A DNA stretch of 64,000 nt from Mesobacterium_A sp034670065 (GTDB lineage Bacteria > Pseudomonadota > Alphaproteobacteria > Rhodobacterales > Rhodobacteraceae). Made by a program: the position numbers and the translations under genes. Below the pieces are notes generated by a model. The model was given only the letters and a program-made list of their open reading frames with translations. It ran no database searches and had not been told where the DNA came from. The stretch is from contig JAXMOG010000001.1 in NCBI GenBank assembly GCA_034670065.1, positions 372,001 through 436,000 on the forward strand. Reading direction: 5' to 3'. Shown piece by piece: positions 26,350-35,008 of the stretch (positions are counted from its first letter, which is position 1; every line of letters starts with the position of its first letter).

Positions 26350-26877
26350 TCAGCCGTCCAGTTCTTTGGCGGAAAGCCGCCATTCGGAAAATGTAAGGAT
26401 GCGCAGGATTCCGCGAATACCTGCAAATAGGAAAACCAAAGCACCACAGGACGTAATGGCCAACGTCCGAAAGCTTTCGGGAATGTCCAGCATCGGCAAC
26501 AACGTGTCCCAGCCAAACCGCATCAGCGTGACGCCAGCAAAAAGCATCACCGCGCCAAAGGCGGCAAGCGCAAGGTCGGTGGCGATGATCAGAACCTTTT
26601 GAACACCGCTTGGCATCATGTCCCGAAACAGCGTAACGCCAAGATGTGTGTTTTCCTTGATACCCGCTGCGGCACCTAAAAAGGCAATGTAGCAGATCAG
26701 CAGCAACGCCAGCTGCTCTACCCAGGTGGGTGTCACGTTCAGGACATATCGTCCGAACACCAACCAACCGAATGTCGTTACCAGAACAACCATCGCAACT
26801 GAGGAAAATGCAATGCACGCCGCGCGTACAATGTGTAACGAGGCTTCAAGCCTCTCGATTTTGGATGATAACCCCAC
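26350..26877 (-). CDS. dctQ: TRAP transporter small permease subunit (DctQ)
   Basis: A 175-residue protein with four hydrophobic segments and the DctQ pattern VLVTTFGWLVFGRYVLNVTPTWVEQLALLLICYIAFLGAA, in which the WxxE pair after the first span is typical. It lies 3 bp upstream of dctM in transcription order and about 105 bp downstream of dctP, from which a stable hairpin separates it. Confidence 0.88.
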   Translation of the reverse strand: MGLSSKIERLEASLHIVRAACIAFSSVAMVVLVTTFGWLVFGRYVLNVTPTWVEQLALLLICYIAFLGAAAGIKENTHLGVTLFRDMMPSGVQKVLIIATDLALAAFGAVMLFAGVTLMRFGWDTLLPMLDIPESFRTLAITSCGALVFLFAGIRGILRILTFSEWRLSAKELDG

Positions 26878-26935
26878 TCTATGGGTCTCCTCGTTTCAGG
26901 CATCGCGCAGTCAGAAAAATCTGTTTTGCGTGTCG

Positions 26936-26966
26936 AAGGCCCGCCCATTCAGAATGAGCGGGCCTT
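26936..26966 (-). terminator. hairpin between dctP and dctQ
   Basis: AAGGCCCGC and GCGGGCCTT form a perfect 9-bp stem, extended inward by CATT/AATG pairs, 18 bp after the dctP stop codon. No T tract follows on the minus strand. It probably acts as a partial terminator or RNA 3' stabiliser so that the binding protein is made in excess. Confidence 0.6.
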
Positions 26967-26984
26967 GCGAACTATTTTTAAAAC

Positions 26985-27977
26985 TTAGTCAGCATTCGCG
27001 ATCATGTTGACGAGACCTTCCAGCTCTGGGCTGGCTGCCAGGAACTGTGCGTAGACCGGTGCCATGGCCGCTTGGAATGGACCTTTGTCAGCAATCTTGT
27101 TCACAGTTGTGCCGCCGGCCTGAACAACTTCCATGCTTGCCGCTTCACGTGCCTGCCACAGCTCGCGCTGAAGAACCGCGCTTTTGTGGCCAGCCTCTTT
27201 CAGGATAGCCTGCTGCTCTGGGGTCAGTTTTTCCCAGGTCTTCAAGCTCATGCAGAGGCACTCAGGAATGATCAAGTGCTCGGTCAAAGAGTAGTACTTC
27301 GCCACTTCAAAGTGGTTGGTTGATTCATAGGAGGGCGGGTTGTTTTCCGCACCGTCCACAACGCCGGTTTTGATCGACTGATACACTTCGCCAAAGGCCA
27401 TTGGCGTTGCGTTACCGGACATGGATTCAACCATACCAACGAACAGGTCGTTGTTCATAACACGAACCTTCAGACCTTCGACATCCGCAGGCGTGTTGAT
27501 TGGACGAACAGAGTTATAGAACGACCGCGCACCAGCGTCGTACCAACCCAGTGGAACAATACCCTTTGCGATCATGCCAGCGCCGATCGCTTCACCAACT
27601 TCGCCGTCCATCAGCTCGTACATCTGTGGGATGGATTTGAAGATGAATGGCAAAGACACAACGTTGGTTTCCGGGATGGATTGCCCCATCGGTCCAAGGC
27701 TGAATTCACCAAAGTCGATAATCCCCAAGCGGATCTGCTCGATGGCATCAGGCTGGCTGCCCAGAACACCGTTGTGATAAATCTTGCCCGTGATTTCACC
27801 GCCGGTTTGTTCGGCGACATCCGCCATGAAAGATTCCATCGCAATAGAAACTGGATAGTCTTCTACGTGGATATTCCAACCGCGCAGTTCAGCGGCAGAC
27901 GCGGCAGCGCCGGCCAGAACAAGCGCGCTTCCGACAGCGGCGCCAAGAATTGTCTTTGGAAATTTCATATTTAGCAT
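26985..27977 (-). CDS. dctP: TRAP transporter substrate-binding protein (DctP)
   Basis: A 330-residue periplasmic protein with a signal peptide (FPKTILGAAVGSALVLAGAA ... SAAEL) and the DctP family features: GSQPDAIEQIRLGIIDFGEF, LPFIFKSIPQMYELMDGEVG, LKVRVMNNDLFVGMVESMSGNATPMAFGEVYQSIKTGVVDGAENNPPSYES. The conserved Arg of KVRVMNN normally clamps a carboxylate, so the ligand is an organic acid. Start may be Met1 or Met4. An FCD-GntR-like dyad lies about 310 bp upstream. Confidence 0.9.
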   Translation of the reverse strand: MLNMKFPKTILGAAVGSALVLAGAAASAAELRGWNIHVEDYPVSIAMESFMADVAEQTGGEITGKIYHNGVLGSQPDAIEQIRLGIIDFGEFSLGPMGQSIPETNVVSLPFIFKSIPQMYELMDGEVGEAIGAGMIAKGIVPLGWYDAGARSFYNSVRPINTPADVEGLKVRVMNNDLFVGMVESMSGNATPMAFGEVYQSIKTGVVDGAENNPPSYESTNHFEVAKYYSLTEHLIIPECLCMSLKTWEKLTPEQQAILKEAGHKSAVLQRELWQAREAASMEVVQAGGTTVNKIADKGPFQAAMAPVYAQFLAASPELEGLVNMIANAD

Positions 27978-28490
27978 CGTTCGGTTCCTCCCGATCGTTT
28001 GTTTTACCTTTCACCGGCACATTCGCAGAGTGCGGGTGATGGTTCCTAAGGTGATCCTCTGTGGAAAACGGGACATCCCGCTAACCCTCTTGGATTAAGT
28101 GGTATTTAAGAATTACCCCTCCCTCTTCGTGTCGTCTTCCAGCCTTCACAGACCAATGAAGGTCATTTCGACGCCCCTCTTCCGATGGCTCAGGTGACTG
28201 CAACACAATCCGGCCTACTGGCCGAAATCAAAGCATTCACACCACCCTCCAGCGGTTCGGAATCGCCGTTATTTGACTAATATACTATTATACCAGTTGG
28301 TGTAAACTCCCTTTGAACCCCACCAACGCACTGACTTTTATTGTTTTTTATAATAAAATGGTAAAAAACAACATGAGGGCAAAGGGAAACAAACGTTGAC
28401 CGCTCGACACTACTCATGCCCCTGTTCCGGGCATCTGTCGTTTGGCACGGGGAACATCAACCAAAGCCAAACGACGCCGGAAAGTGCCAA
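27978..28490. other. intergenic region upstream of dctP
   Basis: About 510 bp with no supported gene. It is AT-richer than its surroundings around 28260-28360 and contains the GntR-type dyad listed at 28285-28305, so it is probably a long regulated leader for the TRAP operon. The short SDR gene beyond it is on the same strand. Confidence 0.5.
28285..28305. promoter_or_regulatory. candidate FCD-GntR operator upstream of dctP
   Basis: The core is a near-perfect dyad, TTATACCA, GT, TGGTGTAA (28288-28305; 7 of 8 symmetric). CTATTATACCAGTT at 28285-28298 also matches sites at 29517 and 29542 (12 of 14 each). FadR-family FCD regulators bind short TGGT...ACCA-type dyads, so the GntR protein at 29840 is the likely binder. 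Confidence 0.5.
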
Positions 28491-29234
28491 TCAGCTGAAT
28501 AAGACCCCACCGTTGATGTCCACGTTCGTTCCGGTGATGAAGGCAGAGTCCTCACACGCTAAGAACAAAACCAGGTTGGCCACGTCATTTGGCACCCCTT
28601 GACGCTTTACCGGCGCGGCCGCTTCAAAACCTTTACGGGCAGCATCGGCAGTATGGATGTTGTGAAAATCCGTATCGATCATTCCGGGGCACAACGCGTT
28701 GACGCGCACGTTTGGTCCCAGCTCTTTGGCCAGCCCACGCGTCATGGACATGACAGCCCCTTTAGACGCGGCATAGGCAACCGACCCAGGGCCGCCGCCG
28801 TCGCGCCCGGCTTGGCTTGCCAGATTAACAATCGCGCCTGACTTCAAGTGTGGCAAACAGGCCCTGATCATCAGGAATGTACTGGTCACGTTCAATTCCA
28901 TGACGGCGTTCCAGTGATCCAAGGACATTTCAGAAAACGTCTTGCGTGCGATTAATCCACCGGTGTTGTTCACCAAGACATCAACGCCACCAAATTCTTC
29001 AACCGTCTTGCCGACCAGTGCATTCACGCCATCTTCGGTGTTCAGATCACCTTGCAGAGCAAAGGCCTTGCCGCCCGCAGCCGTGATTTCCGCAACGGCC
29101 TGATCCGCGCCGTCACTGCTGGAGAAGTAGTTGATCGCGACGTTTGCCCCTTCTGCAGCCAGTCGAAGCGCACAGGCCCGGCCAATGTCGCGCCCCCCAC
29201 CTGTGACGATGGCTGTTTTGCCTGCAAGTTTCAT
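28491..29234 (-). CDS. short-chain dehydrogenase/reductase
   Basis: A 247-residue SDR. The nucleotide-binding motif is TGGGRDIGRACALRLA (Asp replaces the usual Gly before Ile), and NNTG is NNTGGL. The catalytic Ser is in IVNLASQAG and the Tyr/Lys pair in YAASKGA. It resembles 3-oxoacyl-ACP reductase-like sugar or polyol dehydrogenases. It lies between the TRAP operon and the divergent GntR gene and is probably regulated with the transporter, so it likely oxidises the imported compound. Substrate is unknown. Confidence 0.88.
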   Translation of the reverse strand: MKLAGKTAIVTGGGRDIGRACALRLAAEGANVAINYFSSSDGADQAVAEITAAGGKAFALQGDLNTEDGVNALVGKTVEEFGGVDVLVNNTGGLIARKTFSEMSLDHWNAVMELNVTSTFLMIRACLPHLKSGAIVNLASQAGRDGGGPGSVAYAASKGAVMSMTRGLAKELGPNVRVNALCPGMIDTDFHNIHTADAARKGFEAAAPVKRQGVPNDVANLVLFLACEDSAFITGTNVDINGGVLFS

Positions 29235-29839
29235 TCATCTTCCTTTCATTGTTGTCTTGTTCAGGCCAACAGCCCTTATGCCTTTGTCAGCGTCCCGACG
29301 GGGTCGGAAAATCTTCTGGGCCCCTGTCGCTCTGGCCACCTTGTGACATCCAGAATGCCCTGCGACGCACCGCGCCTGTCGTATTCACAGGTGTCCCCAA
29401 CTTAGAGGTCGGAGAGCCATCATCATGATCGGACAAGGTCGGTTGCACGTAGTTCTATGTCAGCACGGCCATGCCAAACGCCTTTCAATTCATTCAACAC
29501 CACAAGTGTGGTCGTCTAGTATACCTGTTATGGGATCTTCAACTGGAATACTAGTCTTATTTTGACCGCCGAAACCGATTTGAGTGGCTATGCACGTCAC
29601 GGATTTGACTAGAGGCACCCTGCCCTAGCTCCACAATTTGAGAGTTTGCCGCAGCGACAGACATCATCCAAACCGCCGGATCAGAAGGGTTTTTCATCCA
29701 ATGTTCGATGAAAACCCGCCGCACTCAGAAAACGGCGACATGGGCAGCATTCACCAGTTCTGTCGAAGGTCGCATCGCCTACAACAACTGGCACACCTGC
29801 GTTGGATAGATTAACAAAAGTGAACCGAGGAGGTCGCAA
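29235..29839. other. long divergent control region, SDR / GntR
   Basis: About 600 bp without a supported gene. It holds the inverted pair of GntR-like half-sites at 29517-29555 and must contain promoters for both the minus-strand SDR gene and the plus-strand regulator. Short open frames here lack ribosome binding sites. Confidence 0.5.
29517..29555. promoter_or_regulatory. inverted pair of candidate GntR operator motifs
   Basis: CTAGTATACCTGTT (29517-29530) and its inverted partner AACTGGAATACTAG (29542-29555) are separated by 11 bp; 12 of 14 positions agree after inversion. Both resemble the site upstream of dctP at 28285. The repeated occurrence in the two control regions flanking the SDR gene suggests one regulator for transporter, SDR and regulator gene. 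Confidence 0.5.
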
Positions 29840-30523
29840 ATGGCGCCTATGACGCAAGCTCGAGATCGCCATACAAGCGCGGATATGGTGTTCGACTACC
29901 TATTTGATGAGATTTCGTCGACCCGGCTTCGCCCCGGTGACAAAATTTCAGAAGCAGAAATTGCTGCTCAGTTTGGCGTGTCACGCCAACCTGTTCGTGA
30001 TGCGTTCAGCCGACTAGAGATCCTCGACCTTCTGCTCATTCGCCCGCAACGCGCCACCGAGGTGAAGCGTTTTTCAATGCGCGAAATCACCAAATCTCGT
30101 TTCGTTCGTTTAGCCATTGAGGCGGAAGTCCTGCGCCGCGCGGCCAGAGAGTGTGATGCCATCGGCGCGGCACGGTTGGATGCAAATTTGATCGAACAGG
30201 CGGCCATTGTGAATGCAGGCGATTACGTTCTTTTTGGGCCGGTCGATTATAAGTTTCACCAGATCTTATGTGACATCGCCAAAGTGGATTTCGCGTATGA
30301 AGTTATCAAACAACAAAAGGCCGCAGTGGACCGTCTGTGTTTGTTAAGCCTGACCCAAGAGAACCGAATGGGCCAGCTGCTGGAAGATCACAAAGCAATC
30401 GCAACATCGGTCAAAAACCATGACAGTGAAGCCGCCGTCCAAGCAGGCGTGCTTCACCTTTCGCGCCTTGATGCAACGATTGAGGCCATTTCCGAAGCAC
30501 ACAAAGACTACTTTGATCTATAG
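29840..30523 (+). CDS. GntR family transcriptional regulator, FCD (FadR) type
   Basis: A 227-residue protein. The N-terminal winged helix has LRPGDKISEAEIAAQFGVSRQPVRDAFSRLE. The C-terminal FCD domain has metal/ligand residues in the expected places (D-x3-H in PVDYKFHQILC, later DHKAIATSVKNHD and HLSRL). GAGGAGG lies 8 bp before the start. FCD regulators sense carboxylic acids. Its divergent SDR gene and the nearby TRAP operon carry matching dyads, so it most likely controls uptake and oxidation of one organic acid. Confidence 0.9.
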   Translation: MAPMTQARDRHTSADMVFDYLFDEISSTRLRPGDKISEAEIAAQFGVSRQPVRDAFSRLEILDLLLIRPQRATEVKRFSMREITKSRFVRLAIEAEVLRRAARECDAIGAARLDANLIEQAAIVNAGDYVLFGPVDYKFHQILCDIAKVDFAYEVIKQQKAAVDRLCLLSLTQENRMGQLLEDHKAIATSVKNHDSEAAVQAGVLHLSRLDATIEAISEAHKDYFDL

Positions 30524-30574
30524 GCGGCCGATTGCTGTTCCCGCATTGTTTAAGAGCAAGGATTGAAATCCGAT

Positions 30575-31414
30575 CTAGGATTCCGTGCAGAAGCGATCAA
30601 AGGAACTGGCCCAATCCTTGTGCCAACGTGACAAGGGCGGCCGGTTTTCGATGATGTCCCCCATCGCCCAAGCCATGCGTTTCTCATCAACGTCGCGGCT
30701 GACATCGTTGTCCGGGCAAATAATGTAGAAGTCCCCCTTGGACAGACTGGCGACCATGAAATCAGCCACTTGGTCCGGCGTCCACGCCCCGGCCGGTTTT
30801 TCACTACGCCCACGACGGGTCAAATCTGTAAACACAAACCCTGGAACCAGAAGGTGCGCTGTGATGTTTGATCCGGCTTCGCGCAGATGATGCTGCAAAG
30901 CTTCGGTAAACACCTTCACACCGGCCTTTGAGACATTGTAAGCCGGATCGCCGGGAGGTGAAGTAATCCCTTGTTTCGACCCCGTGTTGATCACCAAGCC
31001 GGCCTGCCCCCGCGCGATCATGCCCGGCACGAAGATCTGGCAGAAGTTCACAACCCCACCCAGATTGACCGCAAGCACCTGATCCCAAGTGTTCGTAGTG
31101 TCAAAGATATCGCTGCCCGGCTGCGTGCCCGCATTGCACATCAAAACATCGACACCGCCAAAACGATCCACAACCTGGGCCTCCAAGGCTTTGACGGCTG
31201 CCTTATCCGAAACATCCAGCTTTTGCGTGACAACATCAGCTGCCCCGGCGGACCGAAGGCTGTCTTCGGCATCGGCAAACAGTTCTTCGCGCAGGTCGAC
31301 AAGAACAATATTCATACCGTTTTGCGCGAAATAACGGGCAGACGCCAATCCGATACCAGCCGCGCCACCGGTTATGACAGCCGTCTTCCCGGCGCCTATT
31401 GCAGTCATACTCAT
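30575..31414 (-). CDS. short-chain dehydrogenase/reductase
   Basis: A 279-residue SDR. The cofactor loop is VITGGAAGIGLASARYFA, the NAG motif is CNAGTQPG, the Ser is in VINTGSKQG, and the Tyr/Lys pair is in YNVSKAGVKVF. A strong GGGGAGG lies before ATG 31414. It ends convergent to the GntR gene. The longer C-terminus (PDNDVSRDVDEKRMAWAMGDIIENRPPLSRWH) is seen in SDRs of unknown substrate. The preceding short gene overlaps its start by 4 bp. Confidence 0.87.
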   Translation of the reverse strand: MSMTAIGAGKTAVITGGAAGIGLASARYFAQNGMNIVLVDLREELFADAEDSLRSAGAADVVTQKLDVSDKAAVKALEAQVVDRFGGVDVLMCNAGTQPGSDIFDTTNTWDQVLAVNLGGVVNFCQIFVPGMIARGQAGLVINTGSKQGITSPPGDPAYNVSKAGVKVFTEALQHHLREAGSNITAHLLVPGFVFTDLTRRGRSEKPAGAWTPDQVADFMVASLSKGDFYIICPDNDVSRDVDEKRMAWAMGDIIENRPPLSRWHKDWASSFDRFCTES

Positions 31415-31782
31415 CTTAACCTCCCCACCTGATGCCAGTCACTAATCATAGAAGACACAAACTGACCTGTGAAGCGATCCAACCATTTTGACGGCGCTTT
31501 CCCGGTTGGCTTGTCGCATTCCAGAGCTTCACCACGGGTAAAGACAAAATGCAGATGCTGGACAATCTGGCCATCTTCCTGCTTGTTCACAGGCCAGAAC
31601 CAAAGACAGGCTTTCGGCTGATCGAAATTGGGCTTAGCGTGAAAAGGACGCGTGGCGGTTCCCTTGTGTTCAACGGCTAAACCACAAAAGGCAAGATCAG
31701 AGCCGTTTTGAACGCCAACACCGCGAAACGCGTCAAACCTATGCTTCAGTGACCGCGCGTAAAAACCTTTTTCGAGCGACAC
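31411..31782 (-). CDS. hypothetical protein (123 residues)
   Basis: I do not recognise this ORF. It starts at a GTG with a weak ribosome binding site and ends in an ATGA overlap with the SDR gene, which favours a real, translationally coupled gene. Composition is protein-like, with an aromatic segment CLWFWPVNKQEDG and HLHFVFTRG, no signal peptide and no membrane span. There is no competing ORF on the other strand. It could instead be non-coding leader sequence of the SDR gene. Confidence 0.4.
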   Translation of the reverse strand: MSLEKGFYARSLKHRFDAFRGVGVQNGSDLAFCGLAVEHKGTATRPFHAKPNFDQPKACLWFWPVNKQEDGQIVQHLHFVFTRGEALECDKPTGKAPSKWLDRFTGQFVSSMISDWHQVGRLR

Positions 31783-31818
31783 AGTCTACGTCGCCAGACA
31801 TTCAGTACGGATTTGCAA

Positions 31819-32577
31819 ATGACCAATCCTCTTGACCCGTTCACATTCCACCCCGAACTGCGGGACAAGATAAGGGACCCTTTCAGCTCCTTCTTTCGCG
31901 AATTCGATGCCAAAGAAATCTTCCAAAGCCAGCCTGAACTTCTCTGGGTTTTGGATGAGCTTCATTCAGATGAGCAGCGCAATGCCTCTCGCAAAGCGGT
32001 GATAGAACAGCAAGACAGTGATGACCTTTGGGTCTTTGCCTATGGCTCGTTAATGTGGGATCCGGCAATCGTGTTTTCCGAAGTCCGGCGGGCCTTTGTG
32101 CCTGACTATGCACGCAAATTCATCCTGAAGGATGTTTGGGGCGGGCGCGGCACACGTGAGGTTCCGGGATTGATGGCCGCTTTGGACAAGGGCGACGGAT
32201 GTCAGGGGCTGGTCTATCGCATTGCCGCCGAAAACATTGAAACTGAAACCGATATCCTTTGGCGCCGCGAAATGCTGGGGCCCGGATATTTGCCGGTTTT
32301 TGTGACCACACAGGTCGGTGGAACCTCCACACAAGCGTTGGCGTTTGTTGCCGATTACGATGTCGACACCGTCGAACCTAACTTGGACCGAAGCGAACAA
32401 GTGAAGTGTCTTGCAACCGGCGCCGGTTTACTGGGCACAAACCTTGAATACCTTCAAAACATCGTCGATCAATTCGCGGTTCTTGGGGTAACCGACGATT
32501 ATTGCAGCACACTATTACAAGACGTGCAGCATTATATGCAGGCAAACACTGGCACGATGAACGGAACCCGGAAATGA
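31819..32577 (+). CDS. chaC: gamma-glutamylcyclotransferase, ChaC family
   Basis: A 252-residue ChaC-type protein. The defining nucleotide-fold loop is VFAYGSLMWDP, and a long partly disordered N-terminus is present. The family Glu and later segments (GCQGLVYRI, ILWRREM, QALAFVADYD) are seen. ChaC enzymes cleave glutathione to 5-oxoproline and Cys-Gly in the cytosol. The next gene, a membrane dipeptidase-type peptidase, overlaps by 4 bp and could hydrolyse Cys-Gly, so the pair makes a compact glutathione degradation route. ATG 31819 is chosen over TTG 31813. Confidence 0.88.
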   Translation: MTNPLDPFTFHPELRDKIRDPFSSFFREFDAKEIFQSQPELLWVLDELHSDEQRNASRKAVIEQQDSDDLWVFAYGSLMWDPAIVFSEVRRAFVPDYARKFILKDVWGGRGTREVPGLMAALDKGDGCQGLVYRIAAENIETETDILWRREMLGPGYLPVFVTTQVGGTSTQALAFVADYDVDTVEPNLDRSEQVKCLATGAGLLGTNLEYLQNIVDQFAVLGVTDDYCSTLLQDVQHYMQANTGTMNGTRK

Positions 32578-33635
32578 CGGCACCCATCACTTTCTTTGAC
32601 GGTCATAACGATTTCCTTCTGCGCCTGATGTTCGCAGCCGATCAGCGAGAAGCGTTTTGGCTGGGTGATGCCAGCAAAGGGCATCTTGATCTGTCGCGAA
32701 TGAAACAAGCAGGTTTTGCTGGTGGGCTGTTCGCGATTTTTGTTCCGCCGGTTTCCAGTGGCCCGCCCCCTGATTTTGCGAAACTGATGGCCAATCCGCC
32801 TTACGATTTGCCGATGCCGCCGTTGATGGATCATCGACAGGCCCAACCTGTGGCAATGACAATGGCTGGATTGCTTCATTGGATGCAGCGCGCCGCGCAA
32901 AATGATTTTGCGGTGTGCCGCAGCCCTGCCGACGTGCGCGCCGCCATTGGCAAAGACATCATCGCCGGCGTTATGCATATGGAAGGTGCCGAAGCGATTG
33001 GGCCCGATCTGGATGCGTTGTACCTGTTTCATGACATGGGGTTACGTTCGCTTGGCCCGGTTTGGAGCCGCCCAACCATCTTTGGCCATGGTGTCCCGAT
33101 GAAATTTCCGGCCTCTCCTGACATTGGCGATGGGCTGACCAACCGGGGCAAGGATCTGGTTCGCCTGTGCAACGATCTGGGCATAATGATCGACCTGTCG
33201 CATATGAACCAAGCCGGTTTTGACGACGTGGCAAAAGTCTCGCGGCGGCCCTTGGTTGCCACGCATTCCAATGCCTATGCGCATAGTGCCTCGCCACGCA
33301 ATCTGACCGACAGGCAATTGGAGCAGATCAAAGATTCTGACGGCATGGTCGGCTTCAACTACGCAACATTCTATATCAACAGCGATGGAACGGCGTCTGA
33401 CGATATGGGATGGGATCCGATTTTACGCCATTTGGATCATCTGATCGAAAAGCTTGGGGAAGACCGGGTAGGGTTAGGGTCAGATTTTGATGGCTGCATT
33501 GTTCCCAAACTGATCGGAGATGTGACGGGCGTGCCGCACCTGTTGGCAGCCTTGTCGGCACATGGCTACACTGACAGTCTTGTCGAAAAGCTTGCGAAGG
33601 AAAACTGGCTCAAGTGTTTGGAGCGCAGTCTGTAA
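32574..33635 (+). CDS. membrane dipeptidase (peptidase family M19)
   Basis: A 353-residue protein with the dinuclear zinc residues of renal dipeptidase-like enzymes: the H-x-D pair in FDGHNDFL, the bridging Glu in HMEGAEAIG, His in DLSHMN and ATHSNA, and Asp in GLGSDFDG. No signal peptide is seen, so the bacterial enzyme acts in the cytosol. Family members cleave dipeptides, including Cys-Gly. It is translationally coupled to chaC (ATGA). Confidence 0.9.
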   Translation: MTAPITFFDGHNDFLLRLMFAADQREAFWLGDASKGHLDLSRMKQAGFAGGLFAIFVPPVSSGPPPDFAKLMANPPYDLPMPPLMDHRQAQPVAMTMAGLLHWMQRAAQNDFAVCRSPADVRAAIGKDIIAGVMHMEGAEAIGPDLDALYLFHDMGLRSLGPVWSRPTIFGHGVPMKFPASPDIGDGLTNRGKDLVRLCNDLGIMIDLSHMNQAGFDDVAKVSRRPLVATHSNAYAHSASPRNLTDRQLEQIKDSDGMVGFNYATFYINSDGTASDDMGWDPILRHLDHLIEKLGEDRVGLGSDFDGCIVPKLIGDVTGVPHLLAALSAHGYTDSLVEKLAKENWLKCLERSL

Positions 33636-33660
33636 ACCATCAATTACGTGGAAAACCAGA

Positions 33661-34155
33661 ATGGTCAAAATCACTCACGCCGCCACACCATCCGAGATTG
33701 CGGGCGTTCAAGACTTGATACGCGAATTTACATCTTGGGCCTTTTCCCTGCACGATGACGCCCGTGAATTCCCCACGTTTAGCGGGCTGGAGGCCGAGCT
33801 GGCGGCGCTGCCGGGCAAATACGGCCCGCCAACGGGCTGCCTGTTATTGGCCAGTGTCGATGGGAAGCCAACAGGCTGCGTGGCTGTACGAAAGCACGAT
33901 GACACAACAGCAGAGGTCAAGCGCATGTATGTGTTGCCAAGCGCGCGCGGCTTGGGCGTTGGCACCGCACTGATTGATGAACTGATCGCCGCGACCCGTC
34001 GAATGGGCTATAGCCGAATGGTTCTGACAACCCACCCATTGCTGGAAAGCGCAATACGTCTGTATCAGGTCGCAGGGTTTGAGATTGTCCATAACCCTCC
34101 GAACTTTCCAGACTATGAGGGCAGCGAAGTGTGTATGGAAAAGCTGCTTCAATAA
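33661..34155 (+). CDS. GNAT family N-acetyltransferase
   Basis: A 164-residue GNAT protein. Acetyl-CoA-binding motif A is VKRMYVLPSARGLGVGTALIDEL (R-x-x-G-x-G), and the C-terminal part has YQVAGFEIV. The frame is open upstream into the dipeptidase gene; ATG 33661 is the natural start. It lies 25 bp after the dipeptidase gene and may be cotranscribed. The substrate is unknown. Confidence 0.85.
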   Translation: MVKITHAATPSEIAGVQDLIREFTSWAFSLHDDAREFPTFSGLEAELAALPGKYGPPTGCLLLASVDGKPTGCVAVRKHDDTTAEVKRMYVLPSARGLGVGTALIDELIAATRRMGYSRMVLTTHPLLESAIRLYQVAGFEIVHNPPNFPDYEGSEVCMEKLLQ

Positions 34156-34346
34156 CGCTTTGCGTGCCCGCTCAATCGGTTTTCGAACGACAAGTCTTCA
34201 CTACATGGCTTGGCCGAATATGCGGTTCAAACGGGCTTTGTTCTCAGCAAACCCTGAACTCGCTGCTTTAAAATCATCCGATTGGCGTCATTCTCAACCA
34301 AAGCAGTCCTCACACACTGGCGGTTCGACGTGCCGCCACGCCAAGT

Positions 34347-34634
34347 TCACAGACCTTCAACAAGGATCAGTTCGGTGTCAGAAATTGGCTCTCGGACCTC
34401 GCGCGCTTCGCGGTACGCTTGGGAGTCGTAAAAGGCCTGTGCGTCTTCCAAGCTCTCAAACTCTACCACAATCGCCAGCCCCTTCGCCGCTCCCTCACGG
34501 ACATCTGGGCTGGGATTTCGCACCAAAACCTTGCCGTTATGCGCTTTTATCGCGGCACCGGAAAGCGTCTTGAACTCTTCAAACGCGTCTTTGTCGTGCA
34601 CGCGAATATGGGCAATCAAATAACCTTTGGGCAT
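34347..34634 (-). CDS. DUF1330 domain-containing protein
   Basis: A 95-residue protein with the DUF1330 pattern: KGYLIAHIRVHDKDAFEEF, a central GGKVLVR-like strand (NGKVLVRNP), and FESLEDAQAFYDSQAYREA. It has a dimeric alpha/beta-barrel (ferredoxin-like) fold by family knowledge and no established activity. GGAGG lies about 8 bp before the start. It stands alone, between the GNAT gene and the terminator of the guanidine operon. Confidence 0.88.
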   Translation of the reverse strand: MPKGYLIAHIRVHDKDAFEEFKTLSGAAIKAHNGKVLVRNPSPDVREGAAKGLAIVVEFESLEDAQAFYDSQAYREAREVREPISDTELILVEGL

Positions 34635-34776
34635 TTTTCAAATCTCCTCCATCGATTTTCTGTGGCCGTGGTTCAAACAGTGCCCCCTTCAAATGCACCT
34701 GTCCAGTTTTGCCCAATCTTAGGAACTACAGCCTCAAGGACCCAATCCCGGGCTGACAAACGCGCCACCCACATGC

Positions 34777-34814
34777 AAAAACCGCCGCGTACCCCAAGGC
34801 AACGCGGCGGTTTT
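34777..34814 (-). terminator. rho-independent terminator of the guanidine operon
   Basis: A perfect 10-bp stem (ACCGCCGCGT with ACGCGGCGGT) around an 11-nt loop is flanked by A runs on one side and T runs on the other, so it can work in both directions. It begins 24 bp after the last gene of the minus-strand guanidine operon. Confidence 0.88.
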
Positions 34815-34837
34815 CATGTTGAGTTACAAATAGCGGC

Positions 34838-35008
34838 TTAGCGCGACTTCAGCCAAGCGACAGTGCTGAGAAGCGCGATAACGCCGCCAATCGCGACGGT
34901 GGCTTCAATCCCGTGCGGGTGCAAATGCCCGCCGCTGTGGGCCAAGGCTGGGCCAGAAGTCAGTGCTGCGACCATTGTGAAAGCTGTTGTCATACCCAAA
35001 CGAGTCAT
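34838..35008 (-). CDS. small single-pass membrane protein (56 residues), last gene of the guanidine operon
   Basis: A 56-residue protein too short for a routine ORF list. It starts MTRLGMTTAFTMVAALTSGPALA, a clear signal peptide or first span. A short His-containing stretch (HSGGHLHPHGIE) follows, then a C-terminal hydrophobic segment (ATVAIGGVIALLSTVAWL) ending in KSR. It starts in an ATGA overlap with the His-rich gene and ends just before the operon terminator, which supports that it is real. The three His in the periplasmic loop suggest metal binding. I do not recognise a named family; a role in nickel handling for the ureohydrolase is inference. Confidence 0.75.
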   Translation of the reverse strand: MTRLGMTTAFTMVAALTSGPALAHSGGHLHPHGIEATVAIGGVIALLSTVAWLKSR

